From Prostheceraeus crozeri (taxonomy: Eukaryota > Platyhelminthes > Polycladida > Euryleptidae): a stretch of 64,000 nt of DNA. A program made the position numbers and the translations under genes. The notes under the pieces were generated by a model that did not search any database, had not been told where the DNA came from, and saw nothing but the letters and a program-made list of their open reading frames with translations. The stretch spans positions 124,001 to 188,000 of the forward strand of contig CAJQUW010003408.1 of assembly GCA_907163375.1 (NCBI GenBank), given 5' to 3'. Numbering within the stretch: position 1 is the stretch's first letter; each line of letters starts with the position of its first letter. Of this stretch, positions 1 through 10,233 are shown piece by piece.

Positions 1-3000
1 ACGTGTCCCACTCCTACCTCCTCCTCGAACATCGGTGTTGCCGGAGATTAATTCATTAGATGGTAAGTAACCGTGATTGGGAAATAGGAGGCTAAGACTT
101 CAAACTAAGATTTCAAACTTGAAGCATGTTACTAATCCCTTTTTCTTTTTCTCAACAGATCTGGCGACGGTCCAACCACCCACGACAACAGCAGGTAGGA
201 AGCGTCCCTCACCACCCGTCGGCTTTTCCTGTTCTTCGTGTCAGAAGACCTTTCCCACAGAGTTTGTTCTCTCTTCGCACACACTCTGTCACACGCATCC
301 CACTGAGCTTTACTCTGAAAACAACATCACTCTAAGGCTGATCAAGTTCTCCCTTGAGTGGCTCGTTCGTGACTATGAGATGGAAAGCTCTGAACCTATA
401 TAGGATATTCATCCATTCCTGTCAAATAGTGGAAGTTTAATTCATCAAATTTTGACGAGCTTTTTGCTCAAAGGTAAGTTTTATCTCACTGCTCGTTTCA
501 ATAAAGTAGACAGCAGTATGGGAGAAGTAGAGTCCACTGTGATGATTAGGATTGCCTCCTGTGCTGCTGATCTCATAGGTGATGTGAACGGGTGGATAGA
601 GAGACATGCGACCTATCTCGTCAACAACTTAAATAAATTTGATGAAGAGACAGCGGTCTGGTCTTTGATGGGATAGAGAAAGTAGACATGAAAATTAATC
701 TCTTAGAAAATTTGCAAGGGAGTGGTTGTTTCACCCTCCCCAAAGCACTGGCTGACAAAAAGGCTGTCATCAACGTAGATTGTCAGTCCCAGTGTTTCAA
801 GTATGCCGTCCTCTCCATTTTTCACTAGAATGATATAGGTATAAATCGTGAACGAATCACTAAATATCGTGAATGGGAGGATGAACTTAAGTTTGACGGG
901 CTAGATGTCAGCACATTAGATTTTAAGAACATCGCCCAATTTGAGAAACTCAATAAAATTAAGATAGTCGTCCATCTCTGGGAAAAAGGTCTGAAGGGCG
1001 TTAGGTATAACAACCGCCAAAGTAACTTCGACCGGGTTGTCAATCTCCTCCTAGTCTATAGCGACAACCACCCAGAATGGCATTATTGTGGCATTCCTAA
1101 AATTTCTAGATTGTATCGCCACTAACAAAGTTATGATGACAAACATTATTACTGTGATCGCTGCACACGACGCTTTAGGTCAAAACCATTTTTTGAACAG
1201 CATTACGAGTGATGCTCTCGGGGTAAGCTTCAAATGGAAGTCATGCCCAAAGATAAATTTTATAGGTATGAGGAAAACGGCAATGAGCTCAGTCCAATAT
1301 GTACCATCTATGCGGACATTGAATGTCACATTGAACAAGAAGACCTAGTTCATGAGCCAGCACCCATTGCCTGTTATGAAGTATGTCATCCATATTATAG
1401 GAATCAAAATAAAATGCATGTGTTGCAAGGCGAGGAGTGCGTTGAAGACTTCCTCAACTTTTTAGATAGGAAAGCCCGTTTTCATCAACGCTATGAAACG
1501 GAGCTGACTAGGAAACTCGTGTGTTTCACAGAAGCTGATAAAATCAAATTTGATAGGACCACGGAATGTCCCCGCTGCTGTTCATCCTTTGATGATCAGC
1601 AACATAAGAAAGTGAGGGACCATTGCCATCTCAGTGGTAAATGTAGGTCTGCCTTGTGTATTAAATGTAATATGAAACTTAGGCTCAAAAGGCGAACGCT
1701 CCCCGTCAACTTTCATAACTTTAAATGTTATGATGCTCACGTCATCCTCCGCCATGGATTCGATAAAATGAAATCCTGGTCATCCAAAGTGATTGCACAA
1801 AGTAAGGAAAAATTTATGTGCATCACTGTTAAAGTTCAAGTAGATAAGACGACGGAGGGGAAACCTGTCTTCTATGACATTAAGTTTATAGACAGTTTTC
1901 AATTTATGTCTTCTTCCTTAGCCGCATTGGCTAGTAATTTAGAAACACTTCCCCTCACTCAACATTTAAAGAAAGACTATCCCAACATAAGTGAAAGTCT
2001 CATGCGGTGGAAAGGGCTGTTTCCTTATAGTTATTTTAGCTCAATGGACACATTGAAAGAAACATCCCTTCCATCCATTGATAAATTTAAGAACGATTTG
2101 ACGGGTGAGGACTGTTCGCCTGATGACTATAGGTATGCAGAGCAAGCATGGTTAGAATTTAGGTGTCACACTTTTGGTGACTACATGCTTGCCTACCTAA
2201 AATTAGACGTCTATCTGTTGACTGACGTCTTTGAAACTTTTAAGAAAGTCACGCTAGAACATGACGCTTTAGACCCCGTCCATTTTGTAAGTTTGCCGGG
2301 TCTATCCCATCAGTCAGCCTTCAAGATGACGAAGGAGAGAATACATTTACTGCAAGATGCAGAAATGTATGCATTATTTGAACGTGGTATTGGGGGTGGG
2401 TTTACTTTTGTCAACAAGCATGTTATAAACAGCGCCGAAGACATAGGATCGACTACGCATTTAATGTACATAGACCAAAATAATTTATATGAGAGTGCAT
2501 TATCCAAGCCTTTGCCACAGTCTGACTTTGAATGGGTAGAACCCCATGAGATTGAGCACTTTTCCAATCCTACACACGTCATGGCGCTGGAAGAAGAGGC
2601 CGACATAGGTTACTTATTTGAAGTCGAGCTCATCTATCCAGAATGTATTAAGAATAAGACAGTTGATTTTCCTCTCGCACCTGAATCTGGCATAGTCAGT
2701 ACAGATATGTTCTCTCCCTTAATTGAGGAACACAATAGGAAGTATGAGAAGGAAAATGACTTAAAATATAAACCCACGAGAAAGTTGTTGCTCACTTAGT
2801 ATAATAAGCAGCACTACATTGTTCACTACTCCATCCTCAAATTCTATCTAAGTATGGGGATGCAACTCGATGAAGTCCATCGCGCTATCCAATTTAGACA
2901 GAAAGCTTTTTTAAAGCTCTACATAGAATTTAATAGTAAGAAATGGGCTGAATCTGAAAATCCTTTTCAAAAGGACTTTTTTAAATTGAATAACCATGCC

Positions 3001-3816
3001 CTCTTCGGCAAAACCATGGAGGATGTAAGAAAACGCATGGACCATCGTTTAGTAACAGATCCTGAGGCGGTCAGAAAATTGTGTCGCTCACCCCTCTTTT
3101 GCCATCACGATGTTATTTCCGAAGACCTGGCCGGCATTAAAGTGCTAAAATCAAAAGTAGAACTTTGCAAGCCCATTCATGTAGGACAAGCTGTCTTGGA
3201 TCACTCCAAGTTAGAAATGTATCAGTTATTTTATCAAACTTTTAAGACGTGTCCACTTCTCCAACGTGTGGAATTAGTAGGAGGTGATACAGACAGCTTC
3301 TTCCTTGCACTGACAACTACGAGCCAAGTCAAGCAGGAAGATATTTTAAACTATTTGACACCCAAGTTTGATAGTTCCAACTATCCCACCGACCATCCGC
3401 TTTACTCAATATCAAATAAAGCAAAGCTTGGCTGCTTTAAGGATGAATACGGCGGCAAAGAGATAAAGGAGATGATCTTGCTTCGCCCCAAGATGTACTC
3501 CATGAAGCCAAAATCCTCAGAGCTTTCTATAAAACGAGTGAAAGGCATATCAAAATCAATAGTAAGAAAAATGACACATCAAGATTATAGGGATGCTGTC
3601 AATTCACTCAAAATTAAAAAGGTACAAATGACCATCATAAAACCTCAGTTACATCAAGTCACGACATCGAAATTTAGGAAACGAGGCCTCTCCGCTTGGG
3701 AAGACAAGCGATGCTGGATGAGTCCTAACCACTCATTACCGTACGGCCATCCAGACACTCATCTACCTCCACCCAAGAGACAGAAACTTTCTCCTCCTCC
3801 GTCCGACGATGTGTGA
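1..3816 (+). pseudogene. Protein-primed family-B DNA polymerase of element A, broken, 5' end outside window
   Basis: The 5' part is a proline-rich exon ending at 62. An intron follows (63-158, GTAAGT donor, polypyrimidine-CAG acceptor), then one long exon. A C2H2 finger (CSSCQKTF) lies near 230-300. An N-terminal domain shared with three small genes of this family spans about 320-760. The exonuclease domain begins with YADIEC at about 1309, followed by a zinc-binding stretch and HNFKCYDAH near 1714. Polymerase motifs are DQNNLY (near 2470, where A has LYESAL against LYGSAL in B), ALFGKT (near 2995) and DTDSFF (near 3287). Breaks include stops near 401, 826, 1123 and 2797 and a one-base deletion near 645. 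The stretches 1234-2799 and 2854-3816 remain open. The family copies linear DNA from a protein primer. A lacks about 0.4 kb of finger-coding sequence that B has. Confidence 0.9.
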
Positions 3817-4775
3817 TGATGTATGCTTCCTCTCTGTTGTGGTTGATGTTTTCTTTTTCTCTCAATGGCGTTTTCTATGGGATGTTGTAAGTGAGTGCCT
3901 TGTAACATGCGTCCATATCCTGATCAGAATATATCATCGATGGTGTATCCAAAGTTTTTCCTGACTTTGTTTTGTCCCTGTACAGTTTCCTTCAATGACT
4001 TTGTTTTCTCCGGTGATGTGTGCCATAAAAACTTTGTTTTCTGCTATGAAACAGTATTGCCTATCTGTGGTGCTATGAAAATCAGTTGTGATGATGAATA
4101 ACATATCATGTACATATTGTGTTGCTTTCCTTTCACATAAAGTTGGGTTTCAAATAGGTGGGACTGACTTGGTAATAATGTCATAAGTATGTCACTGTTT
4201 GCAAGATAGATGAAATATAAAATGAAGTTAGAATCATTTCTGAGTTTGTAAGATAGGTAAGTTTATGTTTGTAAAGTTTGAAATAAAGTTAGAATCATTT
4301 CAGAGTTTGTAAAGTTAGAAGTAAAGTTGTTGCTTGTGAAGTTTGAAATAATGTTAGAATCATTTCACTGTTTAAAGCTAGAAAGAAAGTTAACAATCTC
4401 AAGCTTCTAATAAAGTTTCCAACGAATGCAACATCATGGCAATTTCTTCGGCTTAGGAAAAATCATGCACTTTGCTGACTCATGTCTATAGATAGCCCTG
4501 ACTCATGAAGTGGTAAAGCGCCATTCAATTTGATAAGAATCTAATCAGTCTTGTTCAACCTTTTCACCGACAAGTGTGTGGGCGTGTCATTCAACATCGA
4601 TGGCGCCTCACGTCAGACAGCGTGACCTTTTCACCGACAAGTGTGTGGACATCATTTCATGTCTATAAATAGCGCTGACTCATCATAAAGCGAAGAACCT
4701 TGTTGATGACCTTTTCACCGACAAGTGTGTGGGCGAGAATTCATTGCGATAACTCATTCAAAACACAACATGTGA
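3817..4775. other. Convergent intergenic region of element A with repeats
   Basis: No gene is supported. The polymerase and the TBP-like gene converge here. At 4190-4400 there are degenerate tandem units related to the longer array at 38.87-39.39 kb of element B. At about 4560-4735 the motif ACCTTTTCACCGACAAGTGTGTG occurs three times, next to TATAAATAGC-type boxes and TGACTCAT sites. All of these are conserved in inverted orientation in B. Confidence 0.75.
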
Positions 4776-5288
4776 TTAACACGATTCTATTAACTGTGAC
4801 TCATACAGATAACGCATTAAAGATTTAACAATGTCAGCTACTTTACTGATATCACGTAAACCGGTCATGATACAATGTCCATTGTGAAACACTGCAATAT
4901 GTACAGGATGCCACTTCCGAATCAGAGCATCAGGAAAGAGTTCAGTTTTACAAAATATACAATGATTACTGGTTTTAATGTTTGCCAGATTCATTAACAT
5001 CTTCAATTGAACAGACACTACTATATTCTTCAATGTTAGGGGACTGAGGCGTAGATGAGGCATGAGTGTTCGCATTTTCTTGACGACTTCGTAGCACATG
5101 GACTGCATCACGAAATGAGAAAGGTTTCCTAGGACTTGGATTTTGCCGCAGCGAAAGATTTGAAGATTTCGACCGTTGCTCATGCGAATGACCAACATTT
5201 GTGGACAACCGCGATGATACACTGAATCGGGAAGATGGGTATGCAACTGTTCTAAATCGATGTCTCTTCTGAGATTCATTTCGCGCAT
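4776..5288 (-). CDS. TATA-binding-protein-like protein (element A copy)
   Basis: 170 residues, intact, and nine residues different from the element B copy at 37966-38478. It shows the two-lobed TBP pattern. Lobe 1 has YHRGCPQMLVIRM followed by IFRCGK; lobe 2 has LKNIVVSVQL, TELFPDALIRK, then AVFHNGHCIMTG. Three of the four phenylalanines that TBP inserts into the TATA minor groove are present (in IFRCGK, ELFP and AVFHNG); the fourth is proline in both copies. A TATAAAAG box lies upstream at 5351-5358 on the same strand. The assignment is by motif and length (TBP core about 180 residues). Activity is inferred. Confidence 0.8.
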   Translation of the reverse strand: MREMNLRRDIDLEQLHTHLPDSVYHRGCPQMLVIRMSNGRNLQIFRCGKIQVLGNLSHFVMQSMCYEVVKKMRTLMPHLRLSPLTLKNIVVSVQLKMLMNLANIKTSNHCIFCKTELFPDALIRKWHPVHIAVFHNGHCIMTGLRDISKVADIVKSLMRYLYESQLIESC

Positions 5289-5541
5289 GGCGTTGATGAT
5301 GCGGATGGGGGGTATGACTCACAAATGACATGAGGGTTGAGTGAACTTCCCTTTTATACTTTTCCCATGAGGGTTTTGGAATCACAATGTAGCAGTGATC
5401 ACTATGTAGAATCATCTCATGAATGCGAATAAATACAATGCCGTCTCCTACGTTAATGACACGGCAAGACTTGGATAGGATTCCGCGATGCAACCTTCGT
5501 AGTTGAAAGCGTTCTAGAGTTATCTGAAGTTGACGTTTCAT
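4975..5541 (-). CDS. Unrecognised 188-residue ORF overlapping the TBP-like gene (A copy)
   Basis: The ORF starts with an ATG 253 bases upstream of the TBP-like start and overlaps the latter in another frame. The first 80 residues lie outside the overlap and contain hydrophobic beta-like segments (GIVFIRIHEMILHSDHCYIV). The rest is rich in Ser, Arg and His. It is open in both element copies. I do not recognise a family. The overlapped part may be a shadow of the TBP-like gene, while the first part looks like a real protein. Confidence 0.55.
   Translation of the reverse strand: MKRQLQITLERFQLRRLHRGILSKSCRVINVGDGIVFIRIHEMILHSDHCYIVIPKPSWEKYKREVHSTLMSFVSHTPHPHHQRHARNESQKRHRFRTVAYPSSRFSVSSRLSTNVGHSHEQRSKSSNLSLRQNPSPRKPFSFRDAVHVLRSRQENANTHASSTPQSPNIEEYSSVCSIEDVNESGKH
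5351..5358 (-). promoter_or_regulatory. TATA box upstream of TBP-like gene (A)
   Basis: TATAAAAG on the minus strand, 63 bases upstream of the TBP-like start, and conserved at the same distance in element B. It lies inside the upstream overlapping ORF. Confidence 0.6.
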
Positions 5542-5758
5542 ATCATGAAATGTAACACACTGACTTTTTCATGATACATAGAGGCATGCTGATAATTTCC
5601 ACATGATTTAAACATGAGTGATGAATGGTATGCCTAAGAAAGAAGGAGAGTGGTGTTCATGTGTGGCATGGTGAGTGTACATTTTCTTTCTTGATACGGT
5701 GGCCGTTAGGCCGTGGTCTCATAAAGACCGATGGTGCGTTCTCAGTGTGTGGAGAGTG

Positions 5759-6325
5759 TTACTGTAGTTGATCATCATCAACATGGACATCATTTTTGAA
5801 GGTCATGGAGACAAGATAGGGATTCAAAGTAAGCAACCTTCCGTCCCTGCGCGGACCCATGTAGATGGTTTGAATTTTAACTTCAAATGAATAGAATCCT
5901 TTTCCCAAAATGGGGAGAGGTTTGCAATTGAGTAAGTCCAATTCGTTGCCCTCCTTTTCATGGATGATGAGACAGTGTCTATCTATATGAACATACATGC
6001 ATCTTCTTTCCATGATGGGAACTTGTGACCGCTTCCCATTGTGTCGAACAATTTCTTTGGGAATGGTGAGATTTTCTTTCAGGAATGTTTCAAGAGTATT
6101 GAATTGTAACCGTGTCCAATAGTCTAACGGTACACATACAGCGAGTCTATACTGTGGTGGGATAACCTTTAGATGATCCATCCGATGACTTGGAGTTTTT
6201 ATGGTAACGACTTTTCCGTGATGAGTTATCTTTTGATTGAAAGCATTTTTACCCGATGCTAAAGTAAGGGAGTTCAGTGTACCCAGTGCGAGAGCAGAGG
6301 AGTTGATGGCTTCGAGCAACTGCAT
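5759..6325 (-). CDS. Unrecognised 188-residue protein, member of a paralogous pair (A copy)
   Basis: I chose the ATG at 6325 because a TATAAAA box lies at 6371-6377 and a CCAAT box at 6391-6395. The earlier ATG at 6355 would fall upstream of the expected transcription start. The C-terminal half contains GKGFYSFEVKIQTIYMGP and LTLNPYLVSM, shared with the larger protein at 8010-8738 (GVGFYSFHIEVPAVYVGP). The predicted character is beta-strand rich. It might be a ssDNA-binding-type or structural protein, but I do not recognise a family. It is intact in both copies. Confidence 0.6.
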   Translation of the reverse strand: MQLLEAINSSALALGTLNSLTLASGKNAFNQKITHHGKVVTIKTPSHRMDHLKVIPPQYRLAVCVPLDYWTRLQFNTLETFLKENLTIPKEIVRHNGKRSQVPIMERRCMYVHIDRHCLIIHEKEGNELDLLNCKPLPILGKGFYSFEVKIQTIYMGPRRDGRLLTLNPYLVSMTFKNDVHVDDDQLQ

Positions 6326-6370
6326 GGTTAGCGCAAGGACGGAAATGATTGCCATGAGCTCAGTCGTTCG

Positions 6371-6395
6371 TTTTATAACCCCACCTAGCTCCAAT
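6371..6395 (-). promoter_or_regulatory. CCAAT plus TATA promoter (A)
   Basis: ATTGG on the minus strand (CCAAT at 6391-6395) is followed by TATAAAA (6371-6377). The same pair with the same spacing is found at 36859-36884 in element B. Confidence 0.65.
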
Positions 6396-6727
6396 CACAT
6401 GCGTTTCCCTTTTCATGTTTTCCCTGTCTTTGTTACGTGACAAAGAGTTATCGCACGTGAACTTTTGACTGCGTGGATGGAAGCCTTCCCTATCTATATA
6501 CAAAGTCGTTCTAGTCCTCACAAAGACTTTAGTGACACGCCCCTTTTAGCGAACAAAGACCCATGAGTAGCAGAGCAGAATGACTCATGTTACTACACGC
6601 CCGTTTTACCGCACAGAGACCTATTCATCTCCCACACCAAGCAGAATGACTCATGTTTTTCTAGTGCCCACCCACACTGACAAGGGTTAATAAAACGAAT
6701 GATTCATTGAACTAGTTCTTATTTCAT
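6396..6727. other. Intergenic stretch with repeated TGACTCAT sites (A)
   Basis: No gene is seen. There are two TGACTCATGTT sites (near 6590 and 6647), each followed by CACGCCC- or CCCACC-type sequence. It corresponds to the 88-bp tandem array of element B but is shorter and more diverged. Confidence 0.5.
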
Positions 6728-7085
6728 TTACACATGTTGACAATCAAACAAAGTCGTGGATGTAAACACACTGAGTTGAATCATGATATGTTTAACAACG
6801 TATGCATTTCCTTCCATCGTCTCTTCCATTTTCTCCATAATTTTGTTCATATGTCGTGCATAAAATTGATCACTAAGAGTAATTCATTCTGAGCAATAGG
6901 ATCCAAAACGAAGTGGTTTTCGCAAATCTTTTTACTCAATATAAGCAACGAGTCTACCCTTCACATCTTCAGTTTGTAAACTCTCTATCAATCTTTTGAA
7001 GAGAGGAAGGCTTTCAGTTGCCACTACTTTTATATCATTCATCTTAATGACACATGTGGTTACCTAAGGTACGATGCGTCATCAT
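6728..7085 (-). pseudogene. Stand-alone copy of polymerase N-domain (A copy, deleted)
   Basis: Reads as the homologue of 35985-36407 in element B. The start (two adjacent ATGs) and the C-terminal part are conserved, but about 75 bases after the first 12 codons are missing and stops follow. The in-frame TGA present in B within SYC-E is also present here, so that stop predates the separation of the two copies. Confidence 0.7.
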
Positions 7086-7267
7086 AAACGTTGTGACTAA
7101 AGATTTCATGTTGCTTCAATGACTTCCACTATGAATAATAACAGAAATAACAATCATGTTCCACTGTAAGTTTATTCAACACAATCAAAATTCACAAAGC
7201 AATCAGAGAGTAGTGAATGCAATTCATGAAAAGATCATCACTCATTCGCAGGGAGCAAAAACATGTT
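7086..7267. other. Short intergenic stretch (A)
   Basis: Nothing supported beyond A/T-rich sequence matching the 3' flank of the exonuclease gene in element B, including TTTATTC (AATAAA on the minus strand) near 7171. Confidence 0.4.
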
Positions 7268-8038
7268 CTATTTACATGTACACCCATTCTGTTGACAATA
7301 ATATAGATACAGTTCATAAACGTCATAGAGACTACAATGCCAGCGTGAAGAGAGTTTTGCAATGTAGGTGGCTTTATTTCTAGTATTACAATCTGATGGC
7401 GGTCTGTAAAGGTGATGTCTCTCACCGAAACATACAGCCGTACCAAAAATAATTTCATCTTTAAACTTCTTTTGATCACAATGCATATGATAGTCTTGTC
7501 TTACACGATCTACCCAACATGGTAAATATAAATTATCAATGTGTAACTACAGTGTTGCTGCTTCTCGTTCAGAATCATTTTCTAATATTTTAACAATATG
7601 AAAACCTGACAGCCATCGTTTGAAATCACTTATCAAATACGTTTCATTTACAAATCCAAAATGAATCAAAATAGAAGGATCAAGTCCATGCACATGACGT
7701 CGTGACCATTCGTCTTTGTGTGGAGGACAGTAGGCAAATCTATGATACACACTAACAACCGTTTGATCGCTTTCCCTCATTGCAATAGCATTCAACTCCT
7801 GCATTGATTTCCCCTCACTGTCTATGAAGATGACAACCTACAATATCAAAAAGACTTCATTACAAGATAATACATTGAGCAGGAACTTTACAAGGATGTC
7901 TGCCCTTTACTTAACAAAAGATACATACAACATGATTACAATGTTTAAATTGAATATAACGCACGAGACCGCGTTTCCACATTCACTACAAACTAACTGA
8001 TTAGAATACTTAAGATTTCTCTTTGGTGGTAGCACCAT
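7268..8038 (-). pseudogene. Zinc-finger plus DEDDh exonuclease-like protein (A copy, broken)
   Basis: Homologue of 35048-35813 in B. The first exon carries the CSECG start of the zinc finger but has a one-base deletion directly after it. The second exon starts at 7837 with VVIFIDSEG, keeping the D-x-E pair of exonuclease motif I. A CAG-to-TAG stop breaks it near 7547. The C-terminal part keeps HCSLYD, which fits the H-x4-D motif III. The A copy therefore cannot give a full protein without repair. Confidence 0.75.
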
Positions 8039-8738
8039 CTTTCTGTGATGCACGACGACGTTTAGGTTTGGTGACAGGTTCTTGACACTCTTTGACACAA
8101 GAATCAATGACTTTCTCAATGTGATCAAGACCTGTTGACTCAGGTTGATGATCAATTTGAGCAATGCGCAAATTGAGAGAAATCAAATTACCGTCAGATT
8201 GATGAGGTCCCACATAAACAGCAGGCACCTCAATATGAAATGAATAAAAGCCTACACCTATCGTTGACAATTCTGTTTCAACTGACTGTTCAAATGTCAC
8301 TCCTGAAGTGACTTTACAATACTTGCATTGTAAAATGAAGCAGCGAGTGCCGCGATACAAAGGTTTATAATAAGAAGTTTTCTTTTCTGGCCACAACTGC
8401 AATAGTTCACTGGGAATAAGAGCCTCTTGCCTCACAACGTCTTCTAAAATGTCAAGCTGCTGACGCAACCAATTATCAATAGGTATACTCAGGTTTTGAC
8501 CGCAACGATTTACTTACGTATCCACTTTTGGTAAGTATACCGCCGGCGTTTGAAGATAGAGTCGAACACCATTGTAGCGCACTTGTTGTTTGTAGGTAGG
8601 ATAGCCGTGAATTACCTCTTCAATTTTTGGATTCCCCAGCTCGAGATGATGAGGATTGAGCGATGCACCAGTAGGAGCAGGATTCATGGCCATGGTAGTC
8701 TGTAACGAAAGAATACCTCTAAGTACATTCATGATCAT
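8010..8738 (-). pseudogene. Larger member of the paralogous beta-rich pair (A copy, one stop)
   Basis: Homologue of 34348-35076 in B, read in two pieces (8738-8514 and 8468-8010) separated by a C-to-T stop just after YLPKVDT. It contains LYLQTPAVYLP, GVGFYSFHIEVPAVYVGP and a basic C-terminus (KPKRRRAS). The family is unrecognised. Confidence 0.7.
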
Positions 8739-8816
8739 CAGAGAAAAGAAAATTGTTAGCTTAGCAGTGACATATGAGGTGGCCCTTAAGAGGACCTTTT
8801 GGAGTGTTCACAGGAT

Positions 8817-9035
8817 TTAAAGTTTATCACCAAAGTCTAACTCTTCGTCATCGTCCAGTAAATTAAATGTCTTGGGCTTAGGACCCAAATTAAGTTTCAA
8901 TTCCTTAAATGACTTGAAGGTAAAGCGTCTAGGTGGTGGCGATGGTTCTACGAAATAGGCTTGTACAATCATCGGCCACACACTCTCCTGCGCCTCTCTT
9001 CTAAAATGTTGGTAAGGTTTATGCCACACAGTCAT
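8817..9035 (-). CDS. Small protein with acidic tail (A copy)
   Basis: 72 residues starting MTVWHKPYQHF and ending LLDDDEELDFGDKL. The N-terminal half is hydrophobic and aromatic, the middle has a PSPPP stretch, and the tail is strongly acidic. Acidic tails of this kind are known in phage and bacterial ssDNA-binding proteins, but that link is only a hint. The start is set by where similarity to the B copy becomes protein-like. TATA (9164-9171) and CCAAT (9206-9210) boxes lie upstream. Confidence 0.6.
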   Translation of the reverse strand: MTVWHKPYQHFRREAQESVWPMIVQAYFVEPSPPPRRFTFKSFKELKLNLGPKPKTFNLLDDDEELDFGDKL

Positions 9036-9163
9036 GACACTCACTTGTAAAATTTGGAAACAGGATTGAATCGGACAAAATTGAGACGGAGAATGGCTTG
9101 TGCAAGTCACACACGCTTTTCAAGTCAAGAGAATGAAATGAAGAGATAATGGGGAGATGACTG

Positions 9164-9210
9164 CTTTTATAGGTTCCTGCGAATCCACACTTGACACTAT
9201 GAGAGCCAAT
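9164..9210 (-). promoter_or_regulatory. CCAAT plus TATA promoter of acidic-tail gene (A)
   Basis: CCAAT at 9206-9210 and TATAAAAG at 9164-9171, both read on the minus strand. Both are conserved at 33871-33916 in element B. Confidence 0.65.
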
Positions 9211-9309
9211 CAGAGTACTCCGTTTCTCCCCTGACTTCGTTGTGGCAGGGAAAAGGAGGCACGCGGACGACTGACTCATGATTGCTTTTCTCAATTCTTG
9301 TAGTCAAAT

Positions 9310-9653
9310 CTAGTTTAGCACATTGAGTTGAATATGAATGTGTTTTATACGACACAAGAGCAAGTTGGATCCATGCTCATGAAATGAATCTAGTCGAGAT
9401 GCAATTTTCGCCATGTGTCGCTGATAGAAATCTTTAGGATCATGCAACGTCTCTGCAGAATATGATGCAAAATGAAACACTACACGTTCGCCCGCATGTT
9501 CTTCAGTCAGCTTCTCAAATTCGATCTCTGCAACTAATCGTCCTTTCACATCTTTATTCATCAAACTATCCATGAGCTGTTGGAAAACGGAGTAACCTTT
9601 AGCGATAGCAAATTCCAAGTCTGACTTTTCATGATGAAATGAGATGATGTAGT
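9310..9653 (-). pseudogene. Stand-alone polymerase N-domain gene, split by hAT-1 (A copy)
   Basis: The downstream part (about 114 codons) is almost identical to 33418-33771 in B, with NKDVKGRLVAEIEFEKL and HGSNLLLCRIKHIHIQLNVLN in the open frame. hAT-1 is inserted close to the 5' end of the gene. The rest of the gene continues at 14836 on the far side of the transposon, after the duplicated GATGTAGT. Confidence 0.8.
9646..9653. repeat. hAT-1 target site duplication, left
   Basis: GATGTAGT, repeated at 14836-14843. The uninterrupted sequence in element B (near 33430, reverse complement) contains one copy. Confidence 0.95.
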
Positions 9654-10233
9654 CATTGGCGGACGCAGAAATTTCTGGTAGGGGGGGATGATTGGTGTTC
9701 TAATCAAGCAGTCAAACAGGTGCCTCGATGCTCTAGTTGAATAAATCCGTGGATTCAAATTCAGGCACGGCATTATGCTTTACAATTCAACATTCATAAG
9801 TTACATCTTCTTTTCAAACAAGCTCATTAGTTGACAACAATTTGTTGTAGCATTGATATTCTTTGGTTATCAGCAATCATTTCAGCCTATTTTCCTAGAA
9901 TCATTGAGAAATCTTATTAAAGCAAGAAATTTGATTGCAATATTCATGGGGCCTAAGGCTAAATTTGTAATTGTGTAGTCTTTATAGATCCATTCCTTTA
10001 AAATGCAATATAAGTTAGTGATAACGCAATAATGTTTTCATATGACGATTACTTGTGGCTTATTAAAGCAGCTATGGCTTACATGTATATGCATACTATG
10101 ATCTAAACGATTATGGCCAAAACGATTGAATTCTATTTGATAAATGATCATCGTTTTATTTATAAAATGATTCATTTTAGATTGCCAAAAATCCGTGTAC
10201 ATGTAGTTGCATTTTGAAATCAAAACAGGGAAT